From Saccharothrix sp. NRRL B-16314 (GTDB taxonomy: Bacteria; Actinomycetota; Actinomycetes; Mycobacteriales; Pseudonocardiaceae): a DNA stretch of 37,599 nt. The position numbers were made by a program, and so were the translations under genes. Location: positions 1 to 37,599 of the forward strand of contig NZ_JNXC01000049.1 of the NCBI RefSeq assembly GCF_000716595.1. The letters run 5' to 3'. Below the pieces are notes generated by a model, which did no database searches, was not told where the DNA came from, and saw only the letters and a list, made by a program, of their open reading frames with translations. Below are positions 30,780-37,599 of this stretch, one piece after another (within the stretch, counting starts at the first letter, position 1; every line of letters begins with the position of its first letter).

Positions 30780-31051
30780 TGGCAACGGCACGGCGCTGAA
30801 GCAGCGCACGAGGAAGCGCGCGACCTGTTCACCCGGCTGCGCGCCGGAATGGCCGCCCGGGGCGCGGCACGTGGCTGCACGCCACCTACTGGCTCGACTG
30901 TCCGGGCAACTACGCGATCGAGTACAACCGCCAGGACGAGCCGCGTTTCCGCACCCCGCCGCCCCCATCGGCCCACGCCCGAGAACTGGAGCTTTTCCCG
31001 CCCGTCGACGAGCACGTGCCGGACTGGCTGCGCGCCGCCGTCACACCGTGA
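30780..31051 (+). pseudogene. Frameshifted immunity-protein-like remnant
   Basis: One frame encodes AHEEARDLFTRLRAGMAARG. From about 30869 another frame continues as TWLHATYWLDCPGNYAIEYN, RQDEPRFRTPPPPSAHAREL and DEHVPDWLRAAVTP to TGA at 31051. Joined, they resemble the end of YezG/DUF600-like immunity proteins that neutralise nuclease or NAD-targeting toxins (…LHATYxLD, YNRxDEPRF). One base lost or gained separates the frames, and the N-terminus is not recognisable. No cognate toxin gene is adjacent. The family name is from memory and moderate. Confidence 0.45.
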
Positions 31052-31243
31052 TCCGGCATCGGGGCGGCGTTCTCGGCTCTCGCTGATCAGGCCGTATGCC
31101 CAGGTGTCCGCGGCCGGGGACGATGGGCGTGCCGGACGCGCCGATCCCCCTGGGGAGTGACAGGCCATGAGGCCGTGTCGTCGGGGCGATGTCCCAGCGG
31201 ATCCAAAAGACTTGATCTTGATTGCCTCGACCGCGGGGACCAC

Positions 31244-32735
31244 GGGTCCACCCGGCTCGCGCGGGGAAGACCCGGTCGGCCACCGCACCGACGAGGGCAA
31301 CGCCGGACCACCCCCCCGCTCGCGCGGGGAAGACTGGAACGAGGACGCCCAGCCGGTCTGGACACCGGGACCACCCCCGCTCGCGCGGGGAAGACGAAGG
31401 CGTCGACCAGGCCGAGTAGCCAGGCGTGGGACCACCCCCGCTCGCGCGGGGAAGACAAGATCGGCGTACTGCTGCGCGGCGTCCTTGACGGACCACCCCC
31501 GCTCGCGCGGGGAAGACGGTGCGCACGCTGGAGAACATCGGCGAGGCCCGGGACCACCCCCGCTCGCGCGGGGAAGACGAAGTCCGCCACCACGCGGAGG
31601 CGGGGGGGAGAAGGACCACCCCCGCTCGCGCGGGGAAGACTCACCAGGTGGGGGTTGGACTCGACCATGCGGGCGGGACCACCCCCGCTCGCGCGGGGAA
31701 GACTCGGACAGCATCGCCCACTCGATGCTCATCGAGGGACCACCCCCGCTCGCGCGGGGAAGACCGCCAGCCGTCGAAGGGGCAGTGCAGGACACCGGGA
31801 CCACCCCGCTCGCGCGGGGAAGACCCTGACGTACAGGTGCCGATGGAGGACAAGGACGGACCACCCCCGCTCGCGCGGGGAAGACGTGATGATCGAGCCG
31901 GGCACGAACACCAGCACCGGACCACCCCCGCTCGCGCGGGGAAGACGCGCTGTGTCGCGCACTGGCCACCCTGGAAGGGGGACCACCCCGCTCGCGCGGG
32001 GAAGACCGGTGCGCGACGAGACGCGCTGGGAAGTGCGGGGGACCACCCCCGCTCGCGCGGGGAAGACGCGCGGGCGGTGAGCGCGGTCGGGGCGGTCGCC
32101 GGACCACCCCCGCTCGCGCGGGGAAGACGCGCGGGCGGTGAGCGCGGTCGGGGCGGTCGCCGGACCACCCCCGCTCGCGCGGGGAAGACACCGCGTCATC
32201 AGGCACCACTCGAACTGTCACAGGACCACCCCCGCTCGCGCGGGGAAGACCACATCCAGTGGCGCGACCTCGACGTGTGCCAGGGACCACCCCCGCTCGC
32301 GCGGGGAAGACGCGGATACCGAGGTGGGTCAGGTGGTTGCCGGCGGACCGCCCCCGCTCGCGCGGGGAAGACGTGGTGCTCCGACCCGACAAGCTGCGCC
32401 TGCCGGGACCACCCCCGCTCGCGCGGGGAAGACGGCAGGTGTGTTCGGGTGCCTCGCCCCCGACGGGGACCACCCCCGCTCGCGCGGGGAAGACCCGGCG
32501 AGGATCGCGGCGGTGATGTCCTCGGCCGGACCACCCCCCGCTCGCGCGGGGAAGACCGCCCGCAAGGACCGGGTGGTCGCCCGTGCCGAGGACCACCCCC
32601 CGCTCGCGCGGGGAAGACTGGGACACGTGGTAGCGCACCGCCCACCGCTCCGGACCACCCCCGCTCGCGCGGGGAAGACGCCGGCTACGCGCTGGGTGAG
32701 GACACCCGCGAGGGACCACCCCCGCTCGCGCGGGG
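31244..32735 (-). CRISPR. Type I-E CRISPR array, 25 repeats, 24 spacers
   Basis: On the plus strand the 28-base repeat begins GGACCACCCCCGCTC and ends GCGCGGGGAAGAC; its complement begins GTCTTCCCCGCGCGAG, the usual type I-E orientation, so transcription should run on the minus strand from the right. The repeat period is 60-63 bases, mostly 61 with 33-base spacers. The leftmost repeat (31244-31271) is degenerate in its 5' half, as expected for the leader-distal end. Minor variants have four, six or seven C in the C-run, and one has A to G (32345). The rightmost repeat (from 32713) loses its last five bases. No cas genes lie in the window. Confidence 0.97.
32068..32161. repeat. Duplicated CRISPR spacer
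   Basis: The 33-base spacers at 32068-32100 and 32129-32161 are identical, separated by one consensus repeat. This is a tandem duplication of a repeat-spacer unit rather than two independent acquisitions. Confidence 0.95.
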
Positions 32736-32996
32736 ATTCCTTTGTGGAGGATGACGAATGTGGACAGGGACGTGTGGTGGCCGACAGCGCTGTGTACCTG
32801 CGTTGCGGGTCAGCCCGAGGCGAGTGCCGGAGGGTTCGCCGCGCCGACCCGCGGCACTGCGGACAAGCGGTCGGCACACCCGGCGCAGCCCGTGCGCGGT
32901 GGGATGCGCACCGTCGTCCGCGACGTCCCGACCCGGTCCGTCGAGCACACGCATCCGGCGGGTGATGACTACGGATCCTGCGACAGTGGAAACAAA
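32736..32996. other. Non-repeat segment between array and detached repeat
   Basis: About 260 bases with no CRISPR repeat and no recognisable gene. A short minus-strand frame (VLDGPGRDVADDG and onward) shows no family. It looks like inserted or rearranged DNA that split the array from its leader end. Confidence 0.4.
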
Positions 32997-33022
32997 GGAA
33001 CACCTGCACGGGCGGGGAAGTC
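32997..33022 (-). repeat. Detached degenerate type I-E repeat
   Basis: GGAACACCTGCACGG followed by GCGGGGAAGTC matches the array repeat over most positions with changes in the central stem and two bases lost. It stands alone, 260 bases to the right of the array. It may be the leader-proximal repeat or a relic of a second array. Confidence 0.55.
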
Positions 33023-33115
33023 CGTGCCAGGCACTCCGAGGCAGTGAGGTTTCAACGGAATGAGGTTCACCAGTAGCGCGAGGATTTTCCAGGCACGGCC
33101 CGAAGGGAGTCGTCC
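33023..33115 (-). promoter_or_regulatory. Putative CRISPR leader
   Basis: Reading the minus strand into the detached repeat, this stretch has short A/T-richer tracts (GGAAAATCCTCGCGC, CCGTTGAAACCTCACTG) and lies directly on the 5' side of that repeat, as a type I-E leader would. Assignment rests on position and base composition only. Confidence 0.4.
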
Positions 33116-33290
33116 GTGGCGCGCCATCGAAGAAGAACCCCGACGAGCTGAGATCCCGTGCGGTCCGGCTGTACCGGGAGCCGGATCCGAAGCTGGCGAT
33201 CGCGCCCCTAGCCCGCCAACTCGGCGTGCATCACGAGGCGTTGAGGACCTGGATCCGGCGAGGCCTGGCCGACCGCGCGGTGAACGAGGC
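33116..33290 (+). pseudogene. IS3-family orfA remnant with 5' frameshift
   Basis: GTG 33116, with GAAGGGAG upstream, begins MAR as usual for this orfA. One base is missing, after which another frame reads PSKKNPDELRSRAVRLYRE, then LARQLGVHHEALRTWIRR, the HTH_Tnp_1 domain of IS3 orfA. Similarity fades by about 33290, and no orfB integrase domain follows. Inactive relic beside the CRISPR leader. Confidence 0.65.
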
Positions 33291-33706
33291 GACCGACCCA
33301 CGACCGGACACCCGGACATGGTCGCAACGCCGTGACAGCCTGGCTCTACCAGCGACGATTACTTTTCGAGCGGCACAGGGAACGATGTTCTCTGCCTGCA
33401 GGCCGATCTGCTCTGCGTGCTTCCAGCCTTGCTGGACTCATGGAAGCCCTGAGCAGCGATGTTCGGGCAGTGGGCGAAGACGTCAGTGCCTTGGTGCACT
33501 GGATCAGCCGGATCTTGAGACCGCGGCGGCTGATGTCACACCGATGGCGTCCGTGTTCGTCGGATCCGGGCCGACGTCGGCGCCACGGAGCGGGCAGGTG
33601 CAGCCTGCGCTACCAAGAACCGCCCGCAGCCTGGGTCGTTTCGGCCGACGAGCGACATTACGGTTCTGTCCTGGAACTCAAAGAATAGGACCTCGGGCTT
33701 ATTGTG
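33291..33706. other. Intergenic region before the ABC transporter operon
   Basis: About 415 bases with only shadow-like frames. The last part presumably contains the promoter of the transporter operon; I see no clear -35/-10 pair or operator palindrome. Confidence 0.35.
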
Positions 33707-34510
33707 ATGTCAATCCATAATGTACAGACTGATGGATCTCCTGGTGCGGGCGTTGCCAGTTCCGCGTCGGCGGTGCGGGTCCAGGGCCTGAAGAAGGTCT
33801 ACGGCACGGGACCGCAGGCGGTGACTGCCCTTGCGAGCGTCGACGTGATGTTCGAGCGGGGTACGTTCACGGCGGTGATGGGGCCGTCGGGTTCGGGCAA
33901 GAGCACGCTGCTGCAGACCGCGGCGGGGCTGGACCAGCCGACCGGCGGCCAGGTATGGGTCGGTGACACGGAGTTGTCGCGACTGTCCGAGACGGATCTG
34001 ACGAAGCTGCGGCGGTCGAAGATCGGGTTTGTTTTTCAGGCGTTCAACCTCATCGGAGCGTTGACGGTGCAGGAGAACATCGTGTTGCCGTTGCAGTTGT
34101 CGGGAAAACGCGCCGATGCCACGTGGGTGCGGCAGGTCGTTGACCGGGTCGGGTTGACCGAGCGGTTGGCGCACCGGCCGTCGGAGCTGTCCGGCGGTCA
34201 GCAGCAGCGGGTCGCGATTGCGCGGGCGTTGGCGACGCGCCCCGAGGTCATCTTCTGCGACGAACCGACCGGTGCCCTGGACACTCAGACCGCGGGCGAG
34301 GTGCTGAGTCTGCTGCGTTCGGTGGTGGACGAGGCGGGACAGACGGTGATCATGGTGACGCATGATCCCGTGGCGGCGTCGTATGCGGATCGTGTGATGG
34401 TGCTGGCCGACGGCCGGATCGTGCACGACATGCCGCAGCCGGGTGCGGAGCGCATCGCGGAGCACCTGGCGTCGCTGGGTCGTCGCCCTCGCATGACGCA
34501 GGAGCGCTGA
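33707..34510 (+). CDS. ABC transporter ATP-binding protein (MacB/LolD-like)
   Basis: 267 aa ATPase of the MacB/LolD class, which couples ATP hydrolysis to a FtsX-type permease for export or for resistance to antimicrobial peptides. Visible motifs are Walker A GPSGSGKST, Q-loop FQAFNLIG, signature LSGGQQQR, Walker B VIFCDEPTGALD and H-loop THD. About 25 residues precede the ABC fold. Candidate starts are GTG 33704 and ATG 33707; a start nearer the fold (GTG in SAVRVQG) cannot be excluded, because AGGA is rather far upstream. The permease gene follows after 3 bases. Confidence 0.9.
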   Translation: MSIHNVQTDGSPGAGVASSASAVRVQGLKKVYGTGPQAVTALASVDVMFERGTFTAVMGPSGSGKSTLLQTAAGLDQPTGGQVWVGDTELSRLSETDLTKLRRSKIGFVFQAFNLIGALTVQENIVLPLQLSGKRADATWVRQVVDRVGLTERLAHRPSELSGGQQQRVAIARALATRPEVIFCDEPTGALDTQTAGEVLSLLRSVVDEAGQTVIMVTHDPVAASYADRVMVLADGRIVHDMPQPGAERIAEHLASLGRRPRMTQER

Positions 34511-34513
34511 CCG

Positions 34514-37018
34514 ATGCTGAAGCTGGCCGCGAAGATGCTGCGCTACCGCATGGGCAGCGCGGTCGCCACCCTGCTGGCCTTGACGGCCGGAGTGGTGCTC
34601 TTGATGTCGATGGGACTTCTGGTGGAGTCCGGCCTGCGGTTCGAGGCCGCGCCGAAGCGTTACGCCGCAACAGACGTTGTTGTTGCCCATCGCGACATCA
34701 CGGTCACGACTAGCGGTGAGGAGAAGGTCACCGTAGAGCTGCCTGAAGGGGGCACCGTCCCGACCTCGATGGTCGAACGGCTCCGGCAGGTACCGGGTGT
34801 GGCCACGGTTGTGGGGGACACGTCGGTAACGGCGATCCTGGAGAACGGCAGGGCCACCGGGCACGGGTGGAGCAGCACGGTGCTCACCCCCTACGAGCTG
34901 GTCTCGGGTGCCGAACCGAAGAAGGGTGAGGAAGTCGCGCTGGATGAACGCCTGGCCGGCTCGACAGCGCCCGGCGACGAGGTCCCGATCCTGGTGGATG
35001 GGACGGCACGCGTCTACCGGATCAGTGGCCTCGTGCGCAGTGCCGGCCCACGGCCGGCTCCTGACGCGTTGCCTGCGCTGTTCTTCACTGACGAGCACGC
35101 GGCGGCCGTGTACCCGCGGCAGGGCCGGGTCGACGCTGTCGGCGTCATTGCCGAGCCCGGTGCGTCCAGTGACGCAGTAGTCGCCGACGTACGCGAGCTG
35201 GCCACCGAGGCCGGAGCCAAGGCATACGCCGGCGCCGAGCGCGGGTTGCTGGAACAGTCCGCGGATGCGGCGGCCGGCCGGATGCTGGTCCAGCTCGGCA
35301 CTGTCTTCGGCGGGTACGTGGCGCTGCTGGTGATGTTCGTCGTGGCCGGAACCATCGGCCTCGCGGTCCGGCACCGACGACGCGACCTCGCCTTGCTCCG
35401 GGCAGTCGCCGCCACGCCCGGCCAGATCACCCGGTTGATCCTCATCGAGGTGGGGCTGCTCAGCCTGCTGTCGGTCGTGATCGGCGTGCCCTCGGGCTGG
35501 TTCGCCATACGATGGCTGCGCGGGGAACTGGTCGACCACGAGTTCATCCCGGACACGTTCCCGTTCAGCGGCGGTGTGCTGACCGCGGTCGCGGTGGTGG
35601 TGGCGACGATAGCGGTGGCGGTGGGTGCCGCGCTGATCGCCGCCCGTCGGACGGTGCTGATCCGCCCGACGGAGGCACTCGGCGAGATCGCTGTGGAACC
35701 CCGCCGGAACAGCAAGATCCGCTTGTTTTCCGGGTTCGTCGCCTTGGCCGGTGGCGTTTTCCTGACCACGCTCACCACTGCGCTGAAGGGGACCGCTGCC
35801 CTCGGCACCGCGATAGGCGTGCTGTTCGTGCTCGTCTTCGCGGTCGCGCTGCTCGCCCCCTGGATCAACCGTGTGGCCGCCCGGCTGCTCGGCCCGGTGC
35901 TGCGCGCGGTGTGGGGCGACAGCGGTTACCTCGCCGCGGCGAACCTGCGCGCCAACGCCCAAAGCATGGTCACCGTGCTGACCGCACTGGTGCTGTCGGT
36001 TGGCCTCGGTGGCTCGATCTGGTTCCTCCAGGACAACCAGCAGCGAGCGGCCGTTGAGCAGAGCCGTGACGGGATGCTTGCCCAACACGCCGTGATCTCC
36101 GCCGCAGGTCTGCCTGACTCCGCCCTCACGGAAATCCGCGGGATTCCCGGCGTGGTGGCCGCCACCGGAGTGCGTAATACCTCGATCATCCCCGCCGGGG
36201 GAGAGGACGCCAGCGGTGTGCAGGCGATCGATCCGGCCGGCGCCGAGCTCACGATGGACCTCCGGGTCCGCAGCGGCAGCTTGGCCGACCTGCGCGGCCC
36301 CGCCATGGCGGTGTCAACCTTGCAAGCCGATTCCAACGGCTGGGAGATCGGCGAGCAGGTCGAGGTGTGGCTCGGCGACGGCACACCGGCCACCCTGCGC
36401 ATCGTCGCGATCTACGACCGGGGCATGGGTTTCGGTGACGCTACCGTCGCCAAGGACGTCATCGACGGCCACACCGCCGCCACCGGCTACGAGCGGATCC
36501 TCGTCCGCAGCGAACCGGGCACGGACATCACCACCGCCCTGGCCGACGTCGCCGACCGGCACCCCGGTAGCACCGTGACGAGCACCGCCAGCCTCACCGG
36601 CCAGCTCGCCGACGATCTGGAGCTGGGATCCTGGTTGAACAAGCTGCTGGTCGGCATCATGGTCGGCTACGCCGCCCTGGCCGCCGCCAACATCATGGTC
36701 ATGGCCGCCCTCACCCGTGGCCGTGAACTGGCTCTGTTGCGCTTGGTCGGCGTCACCCGCAAGCAGGTGAAGAGAATGGTTCACGCGGAACAGACCGGCC
36801 TGCTTGGCGTTTCCCTGCTGATCGGTGGAACCATCGCCGCGATCACATTGGTGTCGGTGGTACGCACCCTCACCGGGCGGACCGTGCCCTACGTTCCCAC
36901 GCTGGGATGGGTGTCCATCATCGGCGGCACGACGCTACTGGCCCTGCTCACCACCGTCCTGCCCATCGCGCGACTGCTCCGAATCCCGCCGATCGCCGGT
37001 ATCGGCGTCAAAGAGTAA
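34514..37018 (+). CDS. FtsX-family ABC permease (MacB-like)
   Basis: 834 aa membrane subunit for the ATPase just upstream; AGGAG about 10 bases before the ATG lies in the end of that gene. One membrane segment near the N-terminus (VATLLALTAGVVLLMSMGLL) is followed by a large extracytoplasmic domain. Then come membrane segments around residues 255-280, 305-335 and 350-375 (first FtsX domain), a central pair, a second outside domain and three C-terminal segments ending AALTRGRELALLRLVGVTRK and onward (second FtsX domain). Two FtsX domains in one chain are typical of actinobacterial antimicrobial-export permeases. The partly visible LuxR-type regulator beyond may control it. Confidence 0.9.
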   Translation: MLKLAAKMLRYRMGSAVATLLALTAGVVLLMSMGLLVESGLRFEAAPKRYAATDVVVAHRDITVTTSGEEKVTVELPEGGTVPTSMVERLRQVPGVATVVGDTSVTAILENGRATGHGWSSTVLTPYELVSGAEPKKGEEVALDERLAGSTAPGDEVPILVDGTARVYRISGLVRSAGPRPAPDALPALFFTDEHAAAVYPRQGRVDAVGVIAEPGASSDAVVADVRELATEAGAKAYAGAERGLLEQSADAAAGRMLVQLGTVFGGYVALLVMFVVAGTIGLAVRHRRRDLALLRAVAATPGQITRLILIEVGLLSLLSVVIGVPSGWFAIRWLRGELVDHEFIPDTFPFSGGVLTAVAVVVATIAVAVGAALIAARRTVLIRPTEALGEIAVEPRRNSKIRLFSGFVALAGGVFLTTLTTALKGTAALGTAIGVLFVLVFAVALLAPWINRVAARLLGPVLRAVWGDSGYLAAANLRANAQSMVTVLTALVLSVGLGGSIWFLQDNQQRAAVEQSRDGMLAQHAVISAAGLPDSALTEIRGIPGVVAATGVRNTSIIPAGGEDASGVQAIDPAGAELTMDLRVRSGSLADLRGPAMAVSTLQADSNGWEIGEQVEVWLGDGTPATLRIVAIYDRGMGFGDATVAKDVIDGHTAATGYERILVRSEPGTDITTALADVADRHPGSTVTSTASLTGQLADDLELGSWLNKLLVGIMVGYAALAAANIMVMAALTRGRELALLRLVGVTRKQVKRMVHAEQTGLLGVSLLIGGTIAAITLVSVVRTLTGRTVPYVPTLGWVSIIGGTTLLALLTTVLPIARLLRIPPIAGIGVKE

Positions 37019-37057
37019 CGATCGCCTGGGGCAGCAGACCGTCCCGATCCGGCTGAA

Positions 37058-37104
37058 CGACAACCGAAGGGCGTCCGCACCGCGAGGACGCCCTTCGGTT
37101 GTCG
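37058..37104 (+). terminator. Strong terminator hairpin after the transporter operon
   Basis: A perfect 19-pair inverted repeat (arms 37058-37076 and 37086-37104, starting CGACAACCGAAGG) with a 9-base loop, 40 bases after the permease stop. There is no long T-run, but the stem is strong and symmetric, so it may end transcription from both sides. The next 290 bases up to the regulator stop hold nothing I recognise. Confidence 0.8.
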
Positions 37105-37394
37105 TCGTCAAGCGTCTGGACGACGAGGACGCTGACGACGGTGTTCGAAGCCCTGCGCCACAGCCCCAAGTCGTTCGACTCACCGCCCGCTCCGGGTTCG
37201 CTCCGAGTCCGCAATCCGTGTGGAGCTCGGTTCGCACTCGCAGCGCTGGAGCCAATCGCTCGGCCAGGACAACGCAGCCACGTCTTCATGCTCCCGAGGT
37301 ACTTCCAGCCAGTCGGCTGAAGGCCGGAGAGGCAACGGTCGATCGCTGCGGCGTAACGCCGCTCTGCGCTCGCGCGGTGGCCGACGATCCGTCG

Positions 37395-37599
37395 TTACTT
37401 CGGTCCGCTGCCCTCGAGGTAGCGCAGGACCGCGGTGACGCGGCGGTCGGCACGGTCGTCGGGTGCGAGGTCGAGTTTCGCGAAGATGCTGCGGATGTGC
37501 TTGTGCACTCCGCCTTCGGTGATGACGAGCTTCTCGGCGATGGCGGTGTTGCCGAGTCCTTGGGCCATGAGCGCGAGCACGTCGCGTTCCCTGGGGCTC
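37395..37599 (-). CDS. LuxR/NarL-type response regulator, C-terminal part
   Basis: The last 67 residues of a regulator whose 5' part lies beyond the right edge. It shows the LuxR helix-turn-helix: SPRERDVLALMAQGLGNTAI, then AEKLVITEGGVHKHIRSIF and AKLDLAPDDRADRR. This domain binds DNA when the missing receiver domain is phosphorylated. The gene converges on the ABC transporter operon, and such pairs (sensor kinase, regulator, MacB-type transporter) are common in actinomycetes; control of the transporter is inference. Confidence 0.85.
   Translation of the reverse strand, partial: SPRERDVLALMAQGLGNTAIAEKLVITEGGVHKHIRSIFAKLDLAPDDRADRRVTAVLRYLEGSGPK

Noticed and set aside
31157..32965. Long frames on both strands across the CRISPR array with repeated PPLARGR or SSPRERGW
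   Set aside because: These are translations of the 28-base repeats, not proteins.

Overview
The window is high-GC DNA with frequent GTG starts, tightly overlapping genes, an actinobacterial type I-E CRISPR repeat and actinobacterial IS families. It looks like a filamentous actinomycete, probably a Pseudonocardiales-type genome (Saccharothrix, Lentzea or Actinosynnema-like). That assignment is inference; no rRNA or housekeeping marker is present. Most of the window is accessory, with conflict genes separated by mobile-element debris.

Left part (1-11.6 kb): an unrecognised 3' gene end, a membrane Ser/Thr kinase on the minus strand with an operator-like palindrome upstream, a small ankyrin protein, then a very large secreted RHS/YD-repeat polymorphic toxin ending in an HNH-like nuclease domain, followed by a SUKH-like immunity gene.

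Centre (11.7-24.5 kb): the most interesting region. A truncated IS5-type element interrupts a minus-strand TIR-NTPase gene. Divergent from it is a six-gene, mostly overlapping operon: a 1232-aa TIR protein with a degenerate P-loop position, an HExxH protein, a TIR-NTPase-TPR protein, a second HExxH protein, a 182-aa unknown, and a third HExxH protein. The three HExxH proteins are paralogs of a family I do not recognise. They share HExxHxxLxDxTxxG, a conserved [HQ]E[AT][FY] 39-47 residues further on, and CMQ[ST]xx[LI]E. The locus looks like an undescribed TIR plus metalloprotein conflict or immune system.

Right-centre (24.6-31.1 kb): an integrase-core transposase, an IS5 remnant, a small minus-strand operon (83-aa unknown; membrane protein with a possible amyloid-signalling motif; periplasmic-type solute-binding protein), an ISL3 transposase, an IS30 remnant, and a 43-base tRNA-Pro(GGG) 3' fragment that begins exactly at the anticodon loop. 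The fragment is followed by a terminator and looks like the right attachment site of an integrative element. A frameshifted immunity-like pseudogene follows.

Right part (31.2-37.6 kb): an orphan type I-E CRISPR array (25 repeats, minus-strand orientation, no cas genes here), a detached degenerate repeat with a putative leader about 260 bases away, an IS3 orfA remnant, a MacB-like ABC transporter pair with a strong terminator, and the 3' end of a LuxR/NarL-type regulator running off the edge.
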